Shown here one piece after another: positions 44,638-56,600 of a stretch of DNA of 64,000 nucleotides. Where the stretch lies: contig OZ038527.1 of NCBI GenBank assembly GCA_964036665.1, forward strand, positions 6,200,001 to 6,264,000, given 5' to 3'. Positions within the stretch are counted from its first letter, which is position 1. The number at the start of each line of letters is the position of its first letter. The notes under the pieces are model-generated. The model was not told the DNA's origin and searched no databases. It saw only the letters and a program-made list of their open reading frames with translations. This stretch comes from Gordius sp. MW1. Its lineage: Eukaryota > Nematomorpha > Gordioida > Gordea > Gordiidae. The translations under genes were made by a program, and so were the position numbers.

Positions 44638-47600
44638 CTGAAGAGTGTAAATAAATATTACAGCCGATATTAATGTAAAAACGACAGTGATTTTATTAGT
44701 TGTTATATAGTATATAAGCGGAAATCAAAGGTTCCAAGATAATTAAAAATTTAGCAAAAATGTGATAGAAGAGGTGTCACTCACTATCTATTGGTTAAAC
44801 ATTGGTAAAACTGCAATTTTCCAATAAATAACTTCTAAATCAGCTTTGTTAATAAAACCTAGGAAACAATAAAACTTGGCCCGTCGCTTTTAAAATATCT
44901 TCGTGCAAATAGTCTATGACTAATATTCAAAGTCAAGATCAAAAACCTCAAGTCTGGTGATTATAAATAGGTTTTTTTAGAAATATTGAAAACGTTTTTT
45001 TAATACAAATATATATACACAAGGATAAATCTACATCATGGGAAGAGTCCGTTTTAAGGCCACCTAGACCTTAAGCATCTATATTACAAATCGTAGAAAA
45101 AAGTTCTCAGTTACATAACCATAGATAGACTAGAAATACGATAAACTGGCGAACAGCTGAGTAAGGGCGCATGGCGTACCTGCATTGGAATTAGAGGGGG
45201 AAAATTATGATTTAGGGACAGGCAAAATGATCATCTATTTTTAAATTTAGATATAATTTTAAAACATTTGAACAAATTATTGGATTTACCCTTAACTACG
45301 CCCATGTAAGGGTAAGTAAATATAACACCGTTCGTATAACCGCTAATGCTTCAAACAATTTGGATCATACTAAAATCTACAAGATTTATGCTTTATACGC
45401 CATGTTTATAGCATATATTAACAAATTAAACTCTCTTCATATGTTGATTAATAGATGTTAAACTAACGTATGGAATGGAAAGATAGTCCTTTAATGCTCT
45501 CATAATTATTCTCTCTTTCATAAATTTTGCAATTTATGACTTTACAAGGGAGCGCATATTTAAAAAATCCACCCAAAATGTCGGCCTAAGTTGCTCAATG
45601 CATAAATCAGCCGTTCGCCAGTCTATTATGGTTTTAGGGAGACCTTAAACATGAAAATTAATGATCCTAAAGCGCGTAGAAACATTTTTTCCACAGTTAT
45701 AAAACTTTCTTAATTTTTCGTTTGGCATTTATTTCGCCAACTACTACCTCTGGTCGTCCTCGCGGAGGGTAACCTCGATTTCGAACGTGGTCACGGTGTC
45801 GGGATCACATATCACGTGACCTAACGTGAAGGTACGATTACCTTTGACCCCGCCTCCGGCCTCACCACCCCCACGGGGTGTCGCCGCGGCGGTCAGCTGG
45901 ATACGAACGTGAACAACGCACCCTCGCGTCCCATATGGTTCGTACCGAGCGGCTTCCGAAACATCCCGAGCCAGGGACTCGGCAATCTCCGGAGGAATCA
46001 TGACGTTATTGTGAACGCTGGCGTCCGCTTCTTGCGACGACGACGTCATCGTGGTGGGAAATGATTGACGTCTGAAGGCGATCACTCCTCCTCCACTCCC
46101 GGTAATGGGGGGAGGCCCGCCCGTTGGGGTGTGAGGATGAGGATGATTGTGGGCGTGAGGGTTATGGGGGTTGGTGTAACGCTTGAGCGACCCGTCCAAA
46201 CTATTGACCGAAATGCCATCTGCGCACATAATTGAAAAATAAATTAGAACAAATTAATTTTATAAATATTTATAACCCATTTTTATTACCAAAACATAAA
46301 AATAGATAATGTAAATGGGAAAAGTAAAAATTTATAAAAAGTTAAATGTCATAATTAACATAAAGTTCCATAGGTAATGGCTGCATTGAAGATTAGATAT
46401 TTTACACATATATAATTTTGCAAAGTAATTTAAATTAATATGAAGATAATCTCTATGATTATAACGTTAAAAAATTTTCTCACTTGTAATGTAACCCAAG
46501 GGTTTGTAATAACAATAACTTCTAAGGGTGCGTCTTAATACGCGCTTTTGTAGCTAGCTTGAAAAAGCGAATGCATGTTAAAACATAGACGCGTCTTAAT
46601 ACGAGCGTCACGTCATTTTTGTAGTTTTGCCGTATCAATTCAACCGCGATCAACAAGCTACAAGCTATTGAGTAAGCTATTACTGTGACCTAATATGTTT
46701 ACATAGATAGACAAGATCAAGTAAAAACATTATTAAGAAGTGTGGAAAGGCACATGAAAAGCTCCACATGAATAATTGAATGGAATAAGCCTGGGGTTTG
46801 GTGGCCACATAATGCAACTTGGCTGGTAACTAGTATCAATTAAAATACTAACTTTAAAAGTGGATTATTGCAAAACTAAATGGAAAACACTCTGAAGAAA
46901 ATAGACATAGAGACAGAGAAGCAAAGAATTCTTAGGATTTGGAAAAGACATTCCTTGATTCTCTTCTTCAAGATTTTAAAGCCTTATCTGATCCCAATAA
47001 ATTTTTGTTAATAAATGTTTTACAAAACTTGTATTTTTACATGAATAAAGTATTAAAATTATTGGAATATGAACAAATATCTCATATCTCTCTAGCTTGT
47101 TGGGTTGAAAGATATTTTCAACTGTTAGGTATTGTTATTGTTAATCTCATAATCATATATAGGCAAAGCTTTATTATCAGTACATTTTGTAGTGAACAAA
47201 TACCCTAAACTATCTTTTCAGCCTTTTTAAGCTTTGTTTTTATAGGAGTTTTAAGTATACTAAATCTTAAAAATTTCACACTTTAAGTCTGGTAGGCTAA
47301 TAAATTTTTGTTTAAACTAAATGTTCTACATTATTTGAAAACTAATTGATGTTTATGATTTATTTTATATTAAATACTAATAAAATGGTATGTGTATTTT
47401 GAAGTATAAGCTTAATTATAGTTATTTACTAAACTTGACAATCCTAAACATTAATAACAATATATTAAGTTGATATTGTAGACAATAAAATGTATATTTA
47501 TTTACTAAACTTGACAATCCTAAACATTAATACAATATATTAAGTTGATAATCTATTTTTTATTTTCTAAACTTGACAATCCTAAACATTAATCTAATAT

Positions 47601-50600
47601 ATTAAGTTGATAATGTATATTTATTTTAAACTTGACAATCTAAACATTAATAACAACATATTAAGTTGATATTGTAGACAATAAAATGTATATTTATATT
47701 CTAAACTTGGCAATCCTAAACATTAATAACAATATATTAAGTTGATAATGTATATTTATTTTCTAAACTTGACAATCCTAAACATGTAAAATGATTAATA
47801 AAGTAATTGTATCCATGAAACGTGAAGCGCGTATTTGGACAGAAAAAAAAATTGCGGGCTTGAAGTTGTAGCGCGTATTAAGACGTAGCCTAAAACATTA
47901 CCTTCCAACGCCCTAATTCAATTTATAAACCAAAATTATAGGACAATTTTATTACATTAGTTCGGGGTAGGGGAAGTGGGAGTTGTTATTATAGCTTTCG
48001 TGCTTGCTGTATTAATTTTATTATCAAATATTCGCTCTCTGCGTGAATTTGTGCCTACGTGACTTAATTTCACGCTGCTTTTTAGCGACAAAACGTACAT
48101 TAAATCTCCTCCTGCCTGGCCTGCCTGCCTGCCACTCTCTGTTTCGCATTTACTCACACCCCCCCCCCCTGCTCACTGCTGCTTTTATCGATTTTAAGAT
48201 TTTCCCCATTTCTCAGAAACGTATAAAAAAGCTAGCTTTCTACTTTCTACCCTTACCCACCCTGTCCTCCCTCTACGTTCAATTCAACACTAGAGTATAA
48301 TTTGGTGCCAAAGTAAGTGCTAAGGGCAGGCATAGTCTTTTTGGGTTAATGGGAAGAAAAGACTTGCACGGGTCCCGACCCGAAACGAAACCCGACCCGA
48401 GTTGAAAATTTTGAAATGTCTTTGGGTCGGTTTCGGGTTGCAAATTTTAAAATGTCTTCGGGTCGGGTTCGGGTCTAAAATTTTAAAGTGCTTTCCGGTC
48501 GTTGAAAATTCTAAAATGCTCTCCGGTTCGGGGTGAAAAAAAGCGACTTTACAGTTATTGAATGGGAAGGGTAAGGGGCATGCATAAAATATAGGAGGCT
48601 TCGACATTTTTGATGCGCCACCACCTGCCCCCAACTTTTTTACATTTTACCATAGGACACGGTTGAAAATTTTCACCATATCTAAACCATTTTAGGGCGA
48701 GGAATTAGAGGTAATCGCGTTATAGTATTTATTTAAAAAACTTGCTTAAAAGCAATCGTTATAGTTTAAAATTTTACAAACAATTTGATCGAGTTTGAAA
48801 ATCAAATGGTTTTCGCTTCCTATTGGGCTGAGCTTTTAAGTTGTTCCTCGGGGACTTTGTAGACGAGAGATGAGGCTTTAGATGAACTAGCGTACTAGAC
48901 TAGCTAGGTCAGGTTAATAATGTAGAATCAGGCGCGTAGCCAGGATTTTCTCGGGGGGGGGGGGGGGAAATTATAAATTTTTTTTGTAACATTATTTAAA
49001 AAAAATAATCATTTGATATTTTTTTTTTTGGGGGGGGGATTTCCCGTTTCGCCCCCGTCTGGCTACGCCACTGTGTAGAATCGATTTTTTGCACGCAACC
49101 GCAACAAAAGAAATAGGCAATTAAGCGTTCCATTTAAAATACAATTTAGTCGATTTTGGTCTTATTTCCCGGTGAAACATAATTGGTAAGCATTAAATGT
49201 AATAAACGTGCGGTGGACGAAGGAATAATTGTGGTACGTAGGGATTTACTTTATTCCATAGTTATTCCAATTTTGTTAATAAATAATGTTGCGCGCGATT
49301 GTCGAGTGCAGGTAAAAATAATTAAGGGCTTGTTGTCCTAATATCGAATTTTGATGCGCAGCAAAAATCGTCATACGGGCTATAGCCGTGTCTTAACTTC
49401 GAATTCGCAACAGATTTAAATTTCAGACGCATAACATAACAGCGATTTTGTAGTGCAAATTATTTGCCTAAGCTTAAATGTTATGTTTTTAAATTTTTAG
49501 GTCTCAGCAAAGTTTAGATTTAATCTCAAGAGTTGAAATATATAAAAAAAACAAAATATTAATAATTACGATCAAGTTTGACCCATGAAATTGAATCTGA
49601 TATTAAGACAAAGATAAATTCGCGCGATTTGAATCTGAATCCGATATTAAGACAAGCCTCAAGATGTGCTTTAATATTGTCAAAGTGAAAGTTTATTGGA
49701 GAATAGTATTAGATTATAAACTTCTACAAAATGTAGCTCCTAAGGACTGGAAATTTTTTTGGCATATATTATTTAAAAAAGACAAATTCTCATGGTATCA
49801 ATCCGTGGACGGAATATGTGGGCCCAGCGTAAAAGAGTCCTTTAAAAGACAAACCCAAGGAAGTTTCCCAAAATCTCTGCTCAAGATCCTTAAAAATAAC
49901 CCATAAATCGCATAGCAATTATTAATGGCTATGACGATTCGAGTAAAAAGTTTAATAGATACAACTGGAAAAGAAACCTCCAAACCCCCTGCTGGGGGCT
50001 CCGCCCCCAGTCCCCCGTTGGGGGCTCTGCCCCCAAACCCCCGTTGGGGGCTACGCCCCCAAACCCCCATCTCCTGGGGGCTCCACCCCCAGACCCCCGG
50101 AGAAGGGGGAGATGGGAAGGGGGGGGGGGAAGGGAAGAGGGGACGACTCATCTATTCTACGTATAAATGTAGCTTATTTGCTATGCAATTTATGGGCGAG
50201 AAAGGTGAGAAGGGGCAAGAATGCCTATAGGGGGGTATTAAAGGCAAAAGAATTGGACTGACGGGCATAGGTAGGTATCAATGTTAGCCAAAAAAACGTA
50301 AAATTTTATTTTGATTTACAATTTGACGAAGCGGGAAAATATAAATGAGTTAAGTGTATAAATGTCGGCTGGATAAAGTATATAAATATCATCTTTATTT
50401 TTTATTTTTTAATAAATGAAATTAGGTTAAACATTTTAGGTTAGGAGGGTGAAGGGGCTAAAATGTAACTCTTGGAGGAAGCTTTATTGAAATTTTTTGT
50501 CATTTAGTGGGGGGGGACTAGTTTTGCCTGGGTTTTGCTTGGTCGACCTTTAGTTCAAATAAGAAAACCCCCCTAAATGACGAAAAAAAAATTTTTCAAT

Positions 50601-53600
50601 GAAAAAACTAAAAATTAAAAATTGTAGGTTTGGCCCCCCCCCCTGATTGAAATTTTAAAAGTTTCGCCTCCCCCCCCCCCAAACCAAAACCTGGCTACGT
50701 CCATGTCCCTGTCTAATCAATTAAATTTCATTTTTGATAAACATATTTTTACGATAAAATGTTTTTTAAAAGTGTACTGAATTATAGAGTTAGACGTCAT
50801 TTATAATAGGTTCATATGGAAAACATAACATTATACAAAGACATTTGGAATATATTAAAAATGTATTTAAAAAGGAGAGATTAATGTTTATTAAATGAAA
50901 GATTAAATTATTGAAGGAGAGATTAATGTTTATTAAATGATGAAAGAGGCGTTAAATAACAGAGATTAGATAAGGTATATACATAAGAAGTGGGGTCAGC
51001 ATAAGGAGGCTGGATTATTACCAAAAGTTCCGAGAAGATTGAATACATTAAAATATAAAGCTAGAAAAAATGCAACCATTTCATTTTTAAGTTAAACTGT
51101 TTGAACCAAAACAAAATCTAGTGGAACGTTATTGTAAGTAAAGGAAACCTTTAAATTAGTATGCCCTAATTCGCAGTTAATTAAATTAAAGATTAATTTT
51201 CTAATTTAAAAGATTTAAAAATAAATAGCCCTATAAATATTTGAGTGATATAAACAGCTGACTTGGCGCTCTAAGTGTATTTGCCTGAAGTGAGGGGGAA
51301 TAGAAGAGTAACTACCTCCTTCCCCCCCCCCCTTTCCCTCCGTTAAAACTAAACGCGCACACTATCCCCCCTTTCCCTCCGTTAATTTGCCAAAAGCATA
51401 TAAAAATCAATAATAATAAAAAGGGGTTGAGGGATGATCTCCTCCACTCCCGCCCCCTAATAATACCAACTCAGCGGTGGAAGGGTAAGATAGAGGGGTA
51501 GGGGTTTAACGTATAATCAATATAAAAATAAAAAACTCGCTACGTAATTCAGAGGTAATTTTTATTTAGTATGGTTAGTAATAATGGAAAACTTTGTTAA
51601 AAATAGTAATTAATTTAGGCGTCCTGTTACGTCTGCGCATCTAAAAATGGCACAATTACCAGCGATATGCAATAGCTCCGCTATTGCCTGTTACGAACGC
51701 GCATCTAAAAATGATAAAATTTAAAAACTTACTTTTGGTTAAGGTAAAATGTTATTAAATTGGGATAATTCCTATTGTAGCTTATAATAAAAAATTGCAT
51801 AGAAATTATTAAAAATTTTTACATAGAAATTAATGGGAAATAATAATAAAAATTAAAAAAATCCTTACGACGAAACTATCAGCGACATGCAATAGCTCCG
51901 CTATTGCCTGTTACGACCGCGCATCTAAAACTGTCACAGGTATCATAAAGATATATCAAAAAATTTACATGTGCTAAATTGTTCCATTGGTCAGTACCAA
52001 AAGACAATCTATTAATACATAAGAGTCAAAGCCAAATGGTCATTTTTTTCATTGGTCACTACCAACAGATACTCTATAAGTCAATGTTAGCCAAAAAAAC
52101 GAGGAAACAAATTTCACTTCATACTTTGGCCAATGGGCATTTTTTCCCAATGGTTAGTAGCCAGCGGACGGCCAAAAAGTCATATTATTAATGGTATTAA
52201 CAGAAACAATCATAAAAGTCAAAAAAAACGAAAAAAAATTTTCGATTCACATTTTGGCCAAATGGTCATTTTTTTCATTGGTCACTACCAACAGATACTC
52301 TATAAGTCAATGTTAGCCAAAAAAACGAGGAAAAAAATTTTACTTCATACTTTGGCCAATGGTCATTTTTTTCCAGTGGTCAGTAGCCAGAGGACGGCCA
52401 AAAAGGCAGATTATCAATGGTAGTAACATGAACAATCATAATAGGCGGAAAAAAGCGAAAAAATAAACTTGGATTCACATTTTGGCCAAATGGTCATTTT
52501 TTTCCATTGGTCAGCAGCCAGCGGACGGCCAAAAAGTCTTATTATCAATGGTAGTAACAGGAACAAACATAATAGTCAAAAAAAAACCCGGGATTCGAAC
52601 CCAAAAACTGGTTAAATTAACAAAAATTAAAAGTAAACAAAAAAGACATTCGGTGCAAGACATCCACGTTTTTTTCATTGGTCAGCAGCCAACGGACGGC
52701 CAAAAAGAAATATTATCAATGGTAGTAACAGGAACAATCATAAGAGGCAAAAAAAACGCAAAAAAAAATTTCGTTTAACATTTTGGCCAAATGGTCATTT
52801 TTTTACAGTGGTCAGTAGCCAGCGGACGGCCAAAAAGTCATATTATCAATGGTAGTAACAGTTACAATAATAATATTCAAAAAAAACCCCGAGATTCGAA
52901 CCCAAAAACTGGTTAAATTAACAAAAATTAAAAGTGCGTATCCACGTTCGGTTCGGTGCGTGACATCCACGATTCCATTGGTCAGCAGTTAACGGACGGC
53001 CAAAAAGTCTTATTATCAATGGTAGGAACAAGAACAATCATAAGAGTCAAAAAAAAACGCAAAAATAATTTCGCTTCACACTTTGGCCAAATGGTCATTT
53101 TTTTATTGGTCAGCACCCAACGGACGGCCAAAAAGTCTTATTATCAATGGTAGTAACAGGAACAATCATAATAGAAAAAAAAAATCCCGGGATTCGAACC
53201 CAAAAACTGGTTAAATTAAATTAACAAATAACAAAAATTAAAAGTGCGTGACATCCACGTTCGGTGCGTGACATTCGGAAAATGGAAAGTGAGCCCATAA
53301 ATTGCATAGCAATTAATACAACTGGAAAAGAAACCTTGATTTTTGAAATTACACCTATTTTAAGGACCGCTTTATGTTGGTTAACCAGAAAAACTCCACA
53401 AACCGATTATGCCCAAAATTAAACGAAATCAAGTTTTGAAATTTAATTCAAAATCTAAAGTATTGATTTGCATGGTTTATTTAGACGGTATTTAATCTCA
53501 TTTGACCATAACGGTGGAAAGTGGGAAATATGTGCGAACAATAATGAAAAGTGTGCAATCATAATTAGATACGACATAATAATCTCGTGCGGTATTTCAT

Positions 53601-56600
53601 ATCTCCCTAAATAAGCTCGGGGGGGGGGCTTATTTGCGTTTAATTACACTGCACCCAAAACCTTTATTGCTCCGAGTCATTCGATATAAGCTTATACAAT
53701 ATGTTGATTCCCTATAAAAATTGATTAAGATTAATTGGACTGCTCGGGGAAAGGTTCGGTTTATAGTTCAAAAATCTCTTTTTTTGCGATAACTTAACGA
53801 CGGTCGCTGGTTTATGACAAAATTAAAAATAGTGTAAAAAACGTCTTAACTTTTAATGTAACCAACCCATGCAAAAATTGCTAACTAAGTAATTGCAGCA
53901 GATATTTAGGGAAATTTACTAAGATAATCCAGCTTCAAAAGATAAAATAACGATCACTCCGCAAATGTTAGGAATTGTTTTAACCTAATCTTTACTTTAA
54001 AAAATCTACACAAAAACTTAGAAAATATTTTTGAAATCACTTATATTTATATAATAAAAATTCAACTTTTAAAACAAATATTTTTATTGGATAAAAATGT
54101 TCCTAATCTCTCTTACTAAGGGTAATGTAGCGCATAAAATATAGAAAAGAGCCGAGGGTGCATTAAGAGCAAAACATGAAGTGCGGGGTGAAGTACAAAT
54201 TTGACAAATGATAGCGAAAGGTAAAAAGAGCGAAAACCTTTTTAGCACTGGGGAAGGTCATTAGGAAAAAAAGGATTTTAATTTGTTAAAAAGCGCTTCT
54301 AGCTTCGGGGAAAATCCCAAGAAATATAATTACTTTAGATTTTAACAGAAAATGTAAAGGCGGTTAGTAAATTGAACAAATTTGTCATAACCAATAGCGT
54401 CTGAAGGCTTGTGATAATGTCGGATTCAAATTCTAATCGCGCGAATTTATCTTTGTCTAAAAATCCGATTCAACTTCATGGGTCAAATTCGGTAATTTTT
54501 AATATTCTGTTTTTTGATAGTTAAAAACGTTTTTTTGTTTATTTCAACTCTAGAGATTGAATCTAAACTATGTTGTTACCTAAAAATTCAAAAACATACG
54601 ACATTTAAGCCTAGTAAAAATTTGGCATCTTACAAAATCGCTGTAACGTTATGCGTCTGAAGTGTAAATCTGCTGTGAATTCGAAGTTAAGACACGGCTA
54701 TGTTATAACCCGTAAAACGATTTTTGCTGACAAAATTTGGGCAGTTTAGATATAAAAAATTTAAAATTTCACTTAATTTTGCTGATAAAATCGAAGATGA
54801 TGGCTCTAGAAAGAAAGGCAGGGGGTTCAAAAAATGATCTACCAAATTTTTTTCTATGTTCAATAAAACTATGGTTCAAAACTCAAAAATCTTGTTCACA
54901 GCCCATACATACGCCGACTTTACACCTATCCAAATTTGCTTCGAGTTTAAGTTCCAAAGATAAAACAAAATTTCACTATTAAATTTCCAACTCTGCCTGA
55001 AAAATTGGGCCGTTTTTGACTAAAATTTACGTTACAGCCAAAATGTTAAAACACCCAACTCTAACACATTAAACCAAACCATAAATTATAGCATAACCAT
55101 TTCTGTTTAGCTCCAGGCGTTTCACTTGCCCCATTTTTATGCCATTTCAAAACCTATTAAAAAATTGTAGCATCATAAAAAACTTATAAAAATGCAATTA
55201 TTGGCTTTATAGTTCGTTAGGTGGCGGGCGCTAATTTAATAAAAGAACACACGTTTTTAATTTCAACGTAAACTAGCGGCTTCTGTACAAAGAAATATTT
55301 TTTCTAATACATACACCATCAAAGAAACTAACTAGCTCGCTGCGCTAACTTGGATGCCATTATAAATCAAGAAAAAAATTTTACAAAGAAAAATTCTCCC
55401 CTTATGGATAGTCGTCGGTAAACCAGTTTTGTAGTTTAAAATAGCCTCAAAAGGGCTAAAAACTTGATTTTCATCTCGCACACAGCGCACAGTCAACTAG
55501 TTCAAACAAAATTAGAGAGAAAAAATATAAAATTTATGAGTTATTTAAGACGGACTGATTTTATAAAACCATTGAAGAAAAATATTAAAATTTTATGAAA
55601 AATAGGATCATAATGGTAAAGTAGGGTTTCCTTGGATATTGTAATTCTTAACAGTTCTCATTTATAAGGCCAACTTTTTTAGATAATATAGGAAATAACG
55701 TAATGCATTGTTTGACAGGAAAAATAAGCTCAAAAATTGTAATTTCCTGTGGTGGTTTCCGCCCCATTTAAAAAATTAATTACACATCACAAATTAAAGT
55801 TCCATTTTTAAATGCTATTTAAATTTTTAACAATCTAAAAATGAAATAAACACCATCAGTATGGTATAAAAACTTGGCATAAAAGTAAAAATAACCCACA
55901 GTATTTTTAATCGTTTTTAATTACTATGCAATTTTTTTACAATCTAATCAACTTTTAATTATCATGAAATTAAAAGGACCAAATTTATAACAAAGGGTTC
56001 ATACAGTCTAAATGAAGCATCTGAGCCAGGATTAGAATTAGAGTGGGGGGGATGTGAGATTTAGGGAGGAGCAAAAAGACAATTTTTGTAAAATGTAATT
56101 TTAGAGAATTTCTGGATTTAGAGGGGGGCAGCCGCCCCTCCCTGCCTACGCCCATAATCAGTCTTCCTTAAATTTCAGTTATAAAAGCAAAGGTGCTATT
56201 TCTTCCACTAGATCTTTTATGAATAGTTTTAATAAAAATTTTAGCAGCTACCATAAATGTGGATTGCTGATTTAAACGAATCGAATAAATTAAAACTCAA
56301 TTTTTAACCAAGGACAATTCCTGGAGAATTACAAAAAAGAGTTGTTTGTGAGTGTTATCCTTTTAAAGAAGATATATGAAACTTAATGAAATTTGCAAAA
56401 GACGAATAAAATTGGTTAACTGCATTGCGAAACAACGGCTTTCTACCTTTATTAATCGTGTCAAGAAAAAACATAACATGTAGTAGTAAACAAAGCTACC
56501 AATTGTAGTAGCCCATTAATCAAATAACCGAGCCGTGGTTCATGAGAGGAGGGAGAAAGGAAGGAGAAACATACACATACATTTTTCACTGCCAATCACA

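Larger units (their letters stand above)
46526..47890. mobile_element. Harbinger-like element with TAA target duplication
   Basis: Inverted ends GGGTGCGTCTTAATACGCGC and GCGCGTATTAAGACGTAGCC are flanked by TAA on both sides (46523-46525, 47891-47893), as expected for the PIF/Harbinger superfamily. Inside lies a BESS-motif remnant and an AT-rich tandem array. No DDE transposase was seen. It lies in intron 1 of the DDIT4-like gene. Confidence 0.75.
49905..53316 (+). mobile_element. Array-bearing element, copy D (composite)
   Basis: CCCATAAATCGCATAGC at 49908 and GAGCCCATAAATTGCATAGC at 53291 bound it. It includes a C/G hairpin array (49986-50100), the AAGGGG tract and TTGCTATGCAATTTATGGGC block, a diverged middle, then from 51573 a stretch that is the inverted partner of 62391-63926. 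Several insertions may be merged here. Lies in intron 1 of the DDIT4-like gene. Confidence 0.5.
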
